Assembly (NCBI GenBank): GCA_029465975.1
Contig: CM055730.1
Span: 17,577,918 to 17,641,917 of the forward strand
Origin: Dallia pectoralis
Lineage: Eukaryota; Chordata; Actinopteri; Esociformes; Umbridae
Reading direction: 5' to 3'
DNA length: 64,000 bases
The notes under the pieces were generated by a model. That model had not been told where the DNA came from, did not search any database, and saw nothing but the letters and a program-made list of their open reading frames with translations. Both the position numbers and the translations under genes were made by a program. How positions within the stretch are numbered: position 1 is the first letter of the stretch; every line of letters starts with the position of its first letter. Shown here piece by piece: positions 14,570 to 26,770 of the stretch.

Positions 14570-16058
14570 CGTTGCCTCACATAATATGGCTATTATTTAC
14601 AGTTACTGCATTGGGAAAATTGAGGTTGGGGGAAATATTAATAGGTGTTGCTAATGAGTGTCATTAAACATTTTTTTTAAGGTTTGTTAAAGGGCTCAGG
14701 TTTTCATGCTATTAGCATCAGACGCCAGCCATGACGATGGGAGCATTTGTCGATACAATGAATGACTGTACATTTTCTTTTGCTCCCAGGTCTATTATCT
14801 CGCAGTGTATGTAATATTTAGTTAATTGGATGGAGGCAGGGGGAAGGGGTAAACGAGGAGTTTATGTAACTTATAAAAAGGGAAGAGTGTTTTTCTCATC
14901 AGTAAAAGAAAAGAAAGAAAACATTTTTTCATTATTTATTTAATTTTTTATTAAAAGTAACTGAGCCGTGACCATATGCTGGTAGGAATGTGAAATTAGG
15001 CAAACAGATTACCATTTCGACCCGCGTGCTATTTTGAAAGCAGTCATTTAAATTTTGTTATTACTGTAAGCAACAATGTGGCCACAGTCACCCATGACAT
15101 TTTGACATAGCGCTTTATGTGCAACTATTTCAATGTATAAACACACGTTTTCCATTAAGAGTTTAGATTCAAAACACATACACCTATTCATGAGTAAACT
15201 CTCACAAATAAACATGTACACGATTAGTAAAAATTGTCTGTCTACACATGAGTAAATACGATCTCCGGCTGGTTGGCTGTAAATGTAAAAGTGTTCACCA
15301 CTGCCTCTAGTGGCTGTGTCAAACATACAGTATCAGGACACAGTCCAACAGAAAACCAGAATAAAGTAAACATAGTCCGGCTGACATTCTGGGTCAATGA
15401 GACCAAACTGGTAAATCCACAGCAAGTAGAAATCTGTGCATAAGATTACAGAACGTCAACCGAGATCTGTATTACATTACTGCTCTGCTCGTGTCCAGAA
15501 TCCCGTCCTTCAAATTGTTGCTGCAGTTGATCTATTTGTCGGTCAGTAAACTTCCATGTTGGAGGATTTCGTGCGCACATCATCACGGCAGTGTATGTAG
15601 AGAGCTTGTGTTTGTATTCTTCTGTGTAATCTCAGACTAACAGTAAATACCAAACCCTAACTCCTCCCAAAAAATTAAAATAAACATTTTCCATAAGTTT
15701 TGTTTTTTTGCTAGACCCCACTACGAAAAATAGGTTTGAGTTACAACATACAATTGGAGTTAGTATTAGGGCTAGCCGCTAGGTTAAGTTTAATAATTAA
15801 GTTTAACTTATTGAAGTAGATTTTTTGTTAAAGGTTAGGATTGTCCATCGTAAATGTTATCCTAAAGCTTAAAGAGCATGGCACACAGGAAAGTACACAC
15901 ACGCACACATACACACACACACACGTACTCAAATAACACACACACACATAACAGGAAGCAATACACACATGAATGCACACAAACCCACACACACCAATAA
16001 CCCTAGAGAAATTACTCATATTTATGATCCTACGTTGACACCAGCTGAGTGTTAAAAG

Positions 16059-16099
<41 letters not shown>

Positions 16100-16220
16100 T
16101 ATGTACATGTGAATAAGGATGTGAAGTCCCAACAAGGTCTGAAAAATCTGTCATCAGAAGGTATTTGGCATGTCCATAAATTATTCTGTGTTCAAGGTAA
16201 AAAAAAAGGTCCAGAAATTT
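14570..16220. other. Intergenic DNA without a recognised gene
   Basis: AT-rich. A (GT)n tract of about 40 bp is at 16,060-16,098 and mixed CA tracts at 15,895-15,950. Nothing else recognised. Confidence 0.55.
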
Positions 16221-16226
16221 AAGTTT

Positions 16227-16468
16227 ATTGGTGTTAGGGTTTGGTGATGGTGTTAGGGTTTAGTGATGGTGTTAGGGTTTAGTGATGGTGTTAGGGTTTA
16301 GTGATGGTGTTAGGGTTTAGTGATGGTGTTAGGGTTTAGTGATGGTGTTAGGGTTTAGTGATGGTGTTAGGGTTTAGTGGTGGTGTTAGGGTTTACAGAT
16401 AGGTGTTAGGGTTTAGTGATGGTGTTAGGGTTTAGTGATGGTGTTAGGGTTTAGTGATGGTGTTAGGA
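16227..16468. repeat. 19-bp minisatellite containing TTAGGG
   Basis: About 12 copies of gtgttagggtttagtgatg, each with one TTAGGGTTTAG core. It decays into irregular ttagggtt sequence to about 16,610. It is not a (TTAGGG)n telomere array. Confidence 0.92.
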
Positions 16469-16619
16469 TTTAGATTTAGGAATTATGGTTTAAGGACAGG
16501 TGTTAGGAGTTAGGGTTCACTTTAGTGATAAAGGTTATTAAGGTTCAGTTTAAATTTAGGGTTATGTTTAGGGAATGTAACACACAGATTTTTTGGGTTA
16601 GGGTTATCTTTCAAGTCTC

Positions 16620-19600
16620 CTCAAGAATAGATACATAAACACATGTGTAAATGTGTGTGTGCGAATCTCCATTGTGTTTCACCACAGGCCAGTTCCACAT
16701 GAGAGATCGATTTAGAAATGAAATCTGTGGTAATATTGGTTCATTGCTCATCCTCCATCCACCTGCCCAATTAAATCAGATTTCATTTATCAGACATGAT
16801 TCATCTCCTACACCAACTCTCATTTAACTTAACTCTGATATATGGGGACCATTATGGAGATTACATTTGCCCTAAATGTCAGCCATCTTCTGCTGTACAG
16901 TGGACCACTGTTCTGCAGAAAGGAGTCAGTACACTTAATAAATATATACAGTTGCTCTGCGGATGTACAAAATGTAAATGGAGGTCAAAGACAAATTTGA
17001 CAGCAGCTTAGCCTTCTGATCTTTGGTGTTCGTCATTCAAAAAATTAGACCTTTTTAGCTGATCTCAGATTTACCCGTAGAGTTATTTATCCCGTGTTTC
17101 TATCCAGAACAGAATAAATATGGCACGGCAAAAAAACAAATTGTTATCCGCCAGTCCTTGCTTTAGGCAAAAATCATGAAGACGATGTAACAATTAGGAA
17201 TGACATTTGTTCTGGAAGATAGTATGCAACTGGTGTAATGTGGTAATGCCCACAATGCACACAAATTAAAAGGACTAGGTGAAACAAACACACAGTTTAG
17301 TATTATGCGCCTTCTAATCAATTAATGATAAAAAAAAATTAAAACTGGATGACAGGACGAGTGATGTGATAAGTTACCTCCAGAAAGGAAGATGGAGGGG
17401 TAGGAGGTGGAGGGTTAAGGAGTTGGGAGGTGGAGGGGGTGGAAAATAGTTTCCTGGGGTTGGAGGAAAGAGCTTAGTATTTTGGGTGATAGAAGGAAGC
17501 TTTGGCCAATAGGGAGGAAGAGAATGTAGCAAGTTGAACTTGAAAGAATGCTAGGTCATTCTGAAGTTTGGCTTCGCTCCATTTGTTGCTCAGCTGCCCG
17601 ATGCCCAGTCCTGTGTGTCTGCAGCGAGTCACTTAGCCATGGCGCGGGTTGGAAAGGTACAGTGGGAGTTGGAAGGAAGTGGTCAGACGACTGGAGAGGT
17701 TTTTAGTGTGATCAGTTTGCAGACAACATCTAGTAAAGACAAGATTGATTGCCTGCTTTGTGGGTCGTTGACAAGTAGACAAGGAATGGTCGATGACAGA
17801 GGAGAAAGAATTTGGAAAAAAGTGATTCAAAAGACGTTACTCAAAGGTAGATGTTGGTTAAAATCGCCCAATAATGTGAGTGGGTTAGCCATCATCTGGA
17901 AATATGCAATCAGCACGTCAAGCTCATTGAGGAAGTCACCTGCGGACGGTAGATAGCAACGATGTCAATCTCGAATGGAAACGTCACGTTGACAGGATGG
18001 AAGTCCGAAGGAAATGGGTAAGAGGGAAGATGGAGAATCTCCAATTTGAAGAAACATGTGCCGCAACCACGTGGACCAGATGCTCTTGGGCTTTAGGAAA
18101 ACATCCTGTCAGATGAAGCAAACGCAGCCGGATTAAGCACTCCATTTTTCTCCATCTCACTCTCCATCCTTTTCTTTCCCTCTTTCTCAATATTTATCTT
18201 GCCATGCTGACACGAACACAACATCTGGTTTAACGATCACTTATAAAAAAAAATGTTTTAACTCTCCCGTTTCTTACTTTAAACATTATCCCATAGTTTC
18301 CCAGACTCAGATGTGGCTTTACTGTTAAACTAAAATGAAGCTAAATGGGAAATCTACTTGGGAATTGATTCTTAGTCCTTGTCTAGGATGGAACTTTAAC
18401 CTGGAGGTCGCCCCTGTTGTTTATCACCTGTTTTGTGTTCCCTTTCAATTAAGTACAATTTGAGACAATGGCCTTGCCGCATCATACAAACCCCCAGCTC
18501 GGGAGAGTCCAAGATGGAGATGTTCCCTCCAATCTTGCCAAGACGTTCCGCTTCTTATCACATCACTCACCAACCAGGAAGTGTAATTAACCCTGTCCAA
18601 CATCCTATACCAACCACCCTGGATTGTGCTAAGCCAATTCACAGAGCTATCTGAGAGACCCCCTGGCACTCTCAGTATGTCTGAACCCGCCATAATGTAC
18701 AGCTGTATCCTGTGAAGCGCCCATGCCCAAATATGTTGTCATGGTAACAAAGTGTAACACATTAGTGAGAGTCACCTGTATTAAAGAAGGTGGTAAACGC
18801 TTTGTTACTTGTCTGGTGGTTGGCAGGTAACTTAACGACTGTGCAGGCATGTTCAGACACCATGTTGATATTGCCAGATAATCAGTTGTCTCCAAAACTC
18901 CTAGAGGAGATTACCCTCCTCTGGATAAACACAAACAGAACGATACTGAATGATGGACTGTGTGCTTCGGGCATGATATTCCAAAATAGCATTTTAATAA
19001 CAATTTAATCTGCTACCGATTAAGTTGTGTTTTACATAACAAGAAGTAGCAGGTGAACTGATACAAAACCACCACTGGGGTTCTTGGAGGGGTTGCGTCA
19101 TTTGAAAAGCAAACAAAGAAAACACAGATGGGTACTGAGTGGCCTAAAAGAGCTAGGTACTAGTCCGGGTCTGAAAGAACTTTAGAAATTCACTAGAGGA
19201 CAGCAGTTAACCTTGACCTCTCAAACTTAACTCTCTGGACCCTGAAGCCAGTTTCACTCATATTTTAATTGCAATTCTCTAATGAGGAACTCATTTAGAC
19301 TTTGAACACCCAAGTGGATGCAATAAATGATGTGGTAAAAATAGAAAACCAGCAGGTTCTGAACATTATGGAGTAATGAGTAGAGTTACCCTTAGGGTTA
19401 GTGTGTCGGACCAGTGAGTGACCTAAAGGTTCCTGCATTAAATATCAGACCAGATAAGTTGAAAAAGGTGCGTTGTATGTGCAGTCTTTCAAAAGGAAAG
19501 GCATACTCGAAACACAGAGAGAGGTAAAGGCAGAAAGACAGAGAGGGAAAATGACGGTGGGATGAAAGAGTTTCCAAGTCGCAGGGCTCTGTGTAAATGT

Positions 19601-19860
19601 TCTTTTGTCACTTGGACTCAGTACTGGCCCTTCAGGACATTTTAAGTCCACAGAAAATGTCCGAAACCCGCCACTCTTCTGCAGCAGCCATTAGCCTCTG
19701 GAAAGTCATAAAGTTTTTTTACAAGGTGTCATGAAATAAAAAGCAAGAGAAAATAAAATAAACGCATGCGATGTCTAGCCGTTAGAGACCTACATCTATG
19801 TGTCCCCTTTTCTCCCTCTTTCTCTCTCTCCCTCTGTGTCTCTCGATCTTCTTTTTCTCT
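16620..19860. other. Intergenic DNA without a recognised gene
   Basis: The longest non-repeat open frame is 113 codons at 17,615-17,956 (plus). It shows no domain I recognise, so I do not annotate it as a gene. A G/A-rich stretch precedes it (17,390-17,470). Confidence 0.5.
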
Positions 19861-19867
19861 CTCTCGA

Positions 19868-19886
19868 ACACACACACACACACACA

Positions 19887-19919
<33 letters not shown>
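19868..19919. repeat. (CA)n microsatellite
   Basis: Preceded by CT-rich sequence from about 19,805. Confidence 0.95.
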
Positions 19920-19921
<2 letters not shown>

Positions 19922-20437
19922 ATATAAACTCCTCCCAACTGGATGATGGCTCTACGATAGTTAAGAGCAGGAAGCGGGCAGTTGCCTGGTCAGCCGGTCC
20001 CTGTCTGCCATCACCCTTGTCCACTTACACGTACTCACTGACTTAGAAAGAATGAAGTGGGGATTATGGCACTGAAAGATCCCAGAGAGCTAGACACTTA
20101 GAACTACAGTAAACAGAAGGCCTTCGGAGGACTTGACCTTGAGCACAGAGGATTACGTGAGGGACCGGGAAGGCTAACAGTGCAACAGGCTGTCGTTGAT
20201 AAAGAACTGCTGGTTTGAAGGAGAAAAGTGTCTCTTCCAGATTTACTGATTATTAATGCTCAGAGTTTTTTTTTTTTTAATACTGTGCCATCTGAACACA
20301 CTATCGCGCTGAAATTGCAGTTCTTAGGTTAACACCATTGCCTTATTGATCAGCGTTGTGTCTATTGAGAAGTTAAGAACGTATCTTACGCGCACCACAC
20401 AGCTAGCTTGAAATGTTGCCGATTGGGCGATACAACT

Positions 20438-20535
20438 GGTGTCTTTGGCATAGCTCAAATGGTTAGAACATTGTTAATAGAGGATGTCATGTGTTGCTAA
20501 GCGCTTAAGCGCAGGTTCGCACCCAGAGAGTTGGG
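20438..20535 (+). repeat. Possible tRNA-derived SINE fragment
   Basis: tagctcaaatggttagaaca resembles a pol III A box and gcaggttcgcaccc resembles a B box, about 45 bp apart. The whole does not fold as a clean tRNA by eye, so a degenerate SINE or tRNA pseudogene is more likely than a gene. Confidence 0.35.
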
Positions 20536-20754
20536 GTAAGGCAAACTGTAGAGGAACTTAAACTGTTAGCAGCAGCAGCACATTGATGCCCGTTTTAAAT
20601 AGGTCCCTTAAAACGTACATGATACATTTTTCTGAGTTTTATTATTTCAACATCAGATATAATCAATGTCCACGCACCACCGAGTTCACTAAAATGTATT
20701 GCTCACATCATTTATATACAGCGGGCGCAGACAGTCATTGAGCCATTCAGTTAT

Positions 20755-20860
20755 TATGCACTTTAGATTCAACTTTATTGTCATTGAATAGGACAAGCAC
20801 AGCACAACAAAATGCAGTTTGCATCCAACCAGGAAGTGCAACCACACTGTCATATTTAAT
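20755..20860. repeat. Dispersed fish repeat fragment
   Basis: ttcaactttattgtcattga followed by atgcagtttgcatccaacca and gaagtgcaa is a widespread fish repeat motif as I recall it. Class not determined. Confidence 0.4.
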
Positions 20861-21767
20861 GACTTGATTGGTTGTGGTATTTCCAGTGTCAGGTGCTCCA
20901 CTGTCCGTTTCTGGGAATTTCACCCACAACAATATGTTGGGTTTACAACGTATGGCGCAAAAGCAATAATCAACCAGTCAGCATGAGAGAGTTGAATGGA
21001 GAGTGACACGTGTATGTTTCTACAGCACCACAGCAGGCATACAGGCTGACATCACAGAAGCGCCACCTATCACTCCGGGATCTACTTCCTGTCAAATAAA
21101 AAACAGGAAGTGATTCAGTGTGCACCAATCACCAATATTGGACAAATTGAGAGTGGGAATATTTTAGACTAATAACAATTCCTGTTTATTCAGGTTCAAG
21201 GCAAAACCAGGATTTGGCGTAGAAAGCATTATTCCATGAATACTTTGGGTCAACCGTACAGGCTGGTGACGATGGCTTTACGGTTTGGGGATTTTTCTTC
21301 TAGTCTGCTTTTGGTCTCCTGCAACTAAAGGAGCAATGTTGGAACACCACAACATTCAAGTCATCATTGCTTTTTGTCCAGGTGTCACTGTTTATGGCTA
21401 ATGTCTTCCCGTTGTCCCCCGGATACCCTTAAAAGCACAATGTGTCACGGCATGTTCAGTTTCCTTGACAGGCCCCAGGGCAGTCCCTTGACTTCAACCC
21501 AATAGAGCATAATTAAGACGGCCCGCTTACGACATGAATCTGTGACATCTGCATGATGCCATTAAGTCAACGTGAACCAATATCCCTCTATAGAATTTCT
21601 AAGACCCTGTAAAGTCCAAGCTGTTTTAAAGTTGGATGGGTGAAACTGATAAACTGTTTACCAAGCTTTAGGTAAAAGGAAATTCTCTGATAATGCATAT
21701 GTTTAAAATAATAGGATTTTAATAGCAAGCAAGTCAATTATACTTTGTTTGTCTTCTCCTACCTTCT

Positions 21768-21819
<52 letters not shown>

Positions 21820-21899
21820 GTCTGTCTCTCTCTGTCTGTCTCTCTCTGTCTGTCTCTCTCTGTCTCTCTCTCTCTGTCTCTCTCTCTCTCTCTCTCTGT
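21768..21899. repeat. (TC)n / (TCTG)n microsatellite
   Basis: Long TC run followed by alternating tctctctg/tctgtctg units. Confidence 0.97.
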
Positions 21900-22964
21900 G
21901 CCCCACCATGAAAGTCTTCAGAAGTCAGAATGAATCCTCTCCTCTAAACTAATTGATAAAGCGCGGAGTCCATTCGAGTAGAAACGCGAGGGGCTTAGTG
22001 ATGTTTTTCGCCTGACAGACGTTCAAAAATGAACATATTTCATCCTGCAATTTGCTTGGCTTGAGCCGTCTCCAAAACCCCCCGGGAGTTTAATACGGTT
22101 GCAGAAAGGGGAGGCCAGGGTGACCACCCCCCCCCCGCTCCCTTTCCGATCCACCTAAAACCCCAATCCAATATGGTTTATATTTCTCCCCATCTATGAA
22201 TTATCTCTCCATCCAAGTCAGTTCAGGAAGGAGGTTGTGATTTCCTTTCCTGTGTATCGCAATAGCTAGCCGAAATACATCACAGAGGTCCAGGACGCCA
22301 CGGAACAAATCCGACATAGCCTGTCTGCCAGGCAAAACCCACAGCTACATGTTTCCTTCTGAACTGTATTTGGCTTGTAGCTTTTGGGTGCTAGCGTGAA
22401 GCCTGCTCCCCTTACACCCCGGTACAGGCCTTTACTGATGTTTAAACAAGTACAGGCATTTTGTTATGTCTAGTTTAAGACAGTTGACCTCTCTTTGCCC
22501 ACCCCCATCTCCAGACCCCCAGCCCATCTCACTCCTGGCAGACTAAAGCGCTTGCTACATTTCTAATTATATTTAGACCCAGGTGTCTGTCAGAAAGAGA
22601 TGGGTACTGCAGGGTCTTTGTCTGTGGTTTTACCTTATGCTTCCCAATTCCCCAAATCTTTGACAAAAGCGCTAATTTCTCTTGCTGACTGCCAAGATAC
22701 ATTTTATTTAAACAACATCATTCCCATTATCATATTGATGCAGCAAACTCAATTTTCACCATTTGGATTGTGTGACGAATGACCAAACCTCTCAACGTCG
22801 ACATGGGATGCATGAAACTTGTTGTAATGTTGTATTAGACTATTTACCTACTAGAATATTGTGTGTATGGATCAGCAACATCCAAAATGGCATGTAGCAT
22901 TCTGGGAGTTTCGGACTATCCCAGGGAAATAGAGAAGCAGGGTTGCAGCAGCATGTGAACCAGA

Positions 22965-23160
22965 ACCAGAATCAGGTTTATTGGCCAAGTCCACATGCAA
23001 GGATTTTGTTCTGACCCAAAGCTGCAGCATTTAGAACAAACATTTTTTTAATGTACATGTACAGTGCAAATAGAGAAAAACACACATGCCTAGTCCTATA
23101 ACTAATGGCTTAATATAGTGTGTGTCATATATATATCAGAGTGCAAAGGAGCGATGTCTA
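22965..23160 (+). repeat. Dispersed repeat, same family as 51,945-52,140
   Basis: Shares with 51,945-52,140 the ordered motifs agaatcaggtttatt, gccaagt, gttagaaca-like, acagtgcaaa, gagaaa and gagtgcaaaggagc. Retroposon 3' end is plausible; class not determined. Confidence 0.55.
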
Positions 23161-24000
23161 GATGTCTAGAAACTTGAAAAGCAGAACTCCAGTGTTGAGC
23201 CTTGCGCAACCAGGCCCAAACCAGCACAGAGCAAGTCAGGGAGGGGCAATCCAGTCACTGCCTTGGCCCAGAGAGTGTCTCCGCCTGTGCCAGAGGAGAG
23301 GGCTGGAGCGTCTGGCCGATGGCCTAGATCCACAACCTCTGACGGATCTGTGCTGGTCCAGCCTCGGTCCGCTCTATCCCAGCAAAAGCACCTTTTCAGT
23401 GGTTCCATTCTCCGTTTCTCCCCCCTCAGCCAGGGCCTAGTCACCTCACAGGGTTTTGGGAGGGAATGGTTTCAGTCCCAAAGATATAGCAGATGTTCAA
23501 AATGTAAAATGTATGCTTTCCCTTACCACCTCTGGCATCTTTTCAAATTGAGAACATCTGTTCCTAAGGGTTTGCACAGATAATGAAGGGATTGCCTTGA
23601 CGTTGACTATAAGCTACAGTCAGTGAAGAGACAGGTAAATAAATGTATTTTATATGTCAGCAAACCTTCGCTCTGTCACAACACTTGGGTGTAGTTTGAG
23701 AGGAACCGAATGCAGGCATGAATCTCGTTTAAGGGTTTTATTAACTAAAAACCCGGTGAAACCATAATGTAACTGTAACTGAAAATAAAGTGCGCTAGAT
23801 AGCGTCTACTAAATAAACAAAGACTGCTTACAAGGAACCAACACTCCCCTTTATAGAGAACTGACATTCAACAATGAAGCATGAAGACATGCGCAACTGA
23901 GGAAACATGTATACACTTACTAGATGATGACAGTGACCTGGTCTGAATGAAAATTGACAAGACAATGAATTGATTCCGGGGGTTCTTGCCTTTAATTTCC
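23160..24000. other. Intergenic DNA without a recognised gene
   Basis: A GC-richer stretch at 23,160-23,450 is open in several frames on both strands, with no recognisable domain. The stretch at about 23,690-23,870 (aggttttatt-like, aactgaaaataaa) may be an old transposon end. Confidence 0.4.
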
Positions 24001-24002
24001 CT

Positions 24003-24190
24003 AGATATCAATTTGATTGAGCATCTGTGGGCTGTGCTGGACCAACATGTCCGATCCACGACAATTTACAGGACTTGAAGGATCTGCTGCTAATGTCTTG
24101 GTGCCAGATACCACAGGACACCTTACGGGGCCTTTTAGAGATCGTGCCTTGGTGGGTCCAAACCTTGAAGCAGATGGGCAACAGCAGCAG
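24003..24190 (+). mobile_element. Tc1-like transposase C-terminal relic, family A
   Basis: Reads DINLIEHLWAVLDQH on the plus strand (DLNPIEHLW-type block), then aggacttgaaggatctgctg and cttggtgccagataccacag. The same C-terminal block is the 48-bp minisatellite unit at 37.8-38.5 kb, so both derive from one Tc1 family. Stop codons interrupt it. Confidence 0.7.
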
Positions 24191-24199
24191 AAGACCACA

Positions 24200-24610
24200 T
24201 TGGGTGAGCATTGTTTAAACGCCAGAGCCGGACGCTGTTCATCCCTCATGGCCACAGTGAAACCCATTATCTTAATGCTACATACAGCAGGATAACAAAC
24301 CATGTCACAAAACTCACATCACCTCAAAGTGGTTTCTTGAACATGAGGTTATTGTTCTCCAGTCATCAGATCTCAATCCAATAAAGCACCTTTGGGATCT
24401 GGTAGATCGGGAGATTTGCGTTTTGAATGTGCAGACGACAAACCTGCGGCGACTAGATGCTGCTATAACGGCAACCTGGGCCGACATGTCGGAGGAATGG
24501 TCCCATCAGGGGAATGTCCCCAGCACCTTGTCTATTCTACGAAGCATAATGGCAATTCAAAAGGCATTTAACCCGAAGCTACTAGCAAGGTGTACCGGAG
24601 ACCGTATATA
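24200..24610 (+). mobile_element. Second Tc1-like transposase C-terminal relic
   Basis: Plus strand reads SSDLNPIKHLWDLVDREICV then LNVQTTNLRRLDAAITATWA, the C-terminal DDE region of a different Tc1 family. It ends near an (AT)n run at 24,615, consistent with TA target-site preference. It sits immediately after the family A fragment, suggesting nested or serial insertion. Confidence 0.65.
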
Positions 24611-24612
24611 GA

Positions 24613-24614
<2 letters not shown>

Positions 24615-24664
<50 letters not shown>
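24615..24664. repeat. (AT)n microsatellite
   Basis: About 25 AT units at the end of a Tc1-like relic. Confidence 0.97.
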
Positions 24665-24668
<4 letters not shown>

Positions 24669-25786
24669 TTAGTTATATGTGCATACTGTATTCTTCTAGG
24701 TACATTCAGAAAATTGACAGATTTTGCTTATTGGAATATTTTCATTTGACAATTAGGTGTTATGGTGTGTGTTTCAGAGTCCCGTTGATCTTTGTGACGA
24801 TTCCCCAGTTGACGATGGCCACAGCACAGTGAACAAAACTGTTTAGGGTGTGGGGTTTCTCCGGTCACGGCATGTTCTTCCTGACTGCTCTTCACCTGCC
24901 AGAGGATAATTATTTGGAACAGTGGGTCATCGTGGTGGGGGGGTCTACAATGATCTTAGCTGCATGCTTTAGAGGCCTGGAGCTGTGGACCTTGATGGAG
25001 GGCAGGTGGCAGACGATGACCTTTCCCGAGGACCGAATAATGAGTTGCAGTTTACCTCGGAATTAGACAGTGATGGAAGGCTGGGGGATGGAAAGTAAAA
25101 GAAAGAAGGTAACAAAACGAAGCGGTGAAGACCTTCAGGGTAGGGGTGTGATTAAGGCAGGAACTGTAATTACGTTGTCCTCTTGCCTGGGCAGGACAAA
25201 GTAGGTTTCTGTTAAAGCAGGCAGGCAGGCAGGCAGGTAGGGCAGGCAGGCAGCTACAGAGAGACGCGCTGAAAGAACACTTTTCTTTAATGACCTCCTT
25301 ACTTACCTACTGTAGAGAGCAGGGCAAACGACACACTATTCCTGTTCGCTGCACTTCAAACAAGTAAGTTGGCAAAATGTAGGGCACTATACAGGGAATA
25401 GTATGCCATTTGGAATTCAACCGAGACATTCCACAGCTCTCAAAGAGGCATTCTCTCTTATACCTGCCTGCCCTCAAAGAATCAGCAACACGCAATTACT
25501 GCTGCAAAAAAGAAACAGTACCCAGCCTTTCAGGTTAAACAGAGAGAGAGAGAGAGAGAAATAGAGAGAGAGAGGTAGGGAGAGAGAGAGGGTGGTGGAG
25601 CAGGAGTGCAAGAGTCCAACTGAGGGAGAAAGAAGGCAGACAAAACTTGGAAAGCGTTTTTTAGTTGACCAATGAACTGGGAGAAAGTGCATGGAAAATC
25701 TGCTTTGTGTGAAGGTTGGTGTTTCCTGTACGTGTGTCTGTGTTTAATGAGCAGACTCCATGCTGGGAAACACTGGGCTCCTTGTT

Positions 25787-25880
25787 AGCATGGTAAATGT
25801 TAGCATGGTAAATGTTAGCATAGTAAATGTTAGCATGTTAAATGTTAGCATGTTAAATGTTAGCATGTTAAATGTTAGCA
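25787..25880. repeat. 15-bp tandem repeat
   Basis: Units of gttagcatggtaaat / gttagcatgttaaat, about seven copies. Confidence 0.9.
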
Positions 25881-26569
25881 TGGCAGACACAATTAAACAC
25901 AATTAAAAGCACGCAAAAATACCTAGTGATCCACTCCGCTTTATATGTCTTAAAAAAGCACTTTGTGATAATACATTTCACCATGCAGTTTATGATATAA
26001 TCGATTCAATAGGCTGCATACAATATTCTTAAAGACCATATGCTGACATGGCATATCTATACATCAAAGGTCGCAGTTCCCCACTAACTCTCTTTGTTTC
26101 TTGGTCTAATCTGCAGTTACCCAACTGTTTCCTCGTGCTGTTTGATCGATTTGGGAGAGTTAAAGATTGGGACATGCTTCCTCCATCACCATGACAATGC
26201 CAGATGATAGCTACGGCTCATGGTTTTCTTTTGTCCTCCATTTCTAAATAGCTATGTGATGAGTCTTAATTTGTGTTGTCATGATGTTGTTACAGTGGGG
26301 TTGTGTTGCCAAAAGATGGCCAATGACGTAGCGTGACAAGGCATCTGTTGTTTTAGGCCTCACAAATGTAGGCTCTTTGGTGTGTACCAGATTGCAACAG
26401 CTGCACATAATCCTGTAGTAGAATGAAATGTGAATGTAACTGTGGATAACAATGTATTTTTCTATTGCACGTGTCATGTCATTTATTTTAGGGTTATTAA
26501 GTCAGAAATGTTCTTGAGCCTACTTGAATTGCACTAACAGGATTAACAAATTTGCCGTAAATGCCGTAA

Positions 26570-26770
26570 TCAATGAAATTTATTTTTTAAAGCGCTTTTT
26601 ACAACAAAGTTGTCACAAAGTGCTTTTACAAACACCCAGCCTGAATCTGACAGAGCACACATCAACAAGTTAAAACAAGTTGAAACACAGCAGCTAGGAG
26701 AAACTCCCCGATGGGTCAAATTTAGGAAGAAACCTATAGAGGAACCAGGCTTTGAGGGGTGGCTGTGCTG
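26570..26770 (+). repeat. Dispersed repeat of salmonid/pike type
   Basis: Motifs agcgctttttacaacaaagt, tgtcacaaagtgcttttaca, aggaagaaacctatagagga and accaggctttgaggggtggc in this order match a repeat I recall as abundant in salmonids and pike. This is the main pointer to that fish group. Confidence 0.55.

Noticed and set aside
12598..14654. Very long open frames (up to 653 codons) with His/Thr/Pro or Cys/Val/Trp repeats on both strands
   Set aside because: They come from a stop-free 14-bp tandem unit read in all phases; no splice sites, start context or domain.
16227..16468. True interstitial telomere
   Set aside because: Only one TTAGGG per 19-bp unit; not (TTAGGG)n.
17615..17956. 113-codon open frame as a host gene
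   Set aside because: No recognisable domain, no splice partners, and length is expected by chance in 64 kb.
20438..20535. Functional tRNA gene
   Set aside because: A- and B-box-like motifs exist but acceptor and anticodon stems do not pair cleanly; a SINE or pseudogene is more likely.
23160..23583. Overlapping frames of 92-106 codons on both strands
   Set aside because: GC-richer sequence yields mutual open frames; no motif, no neighbouring exon.
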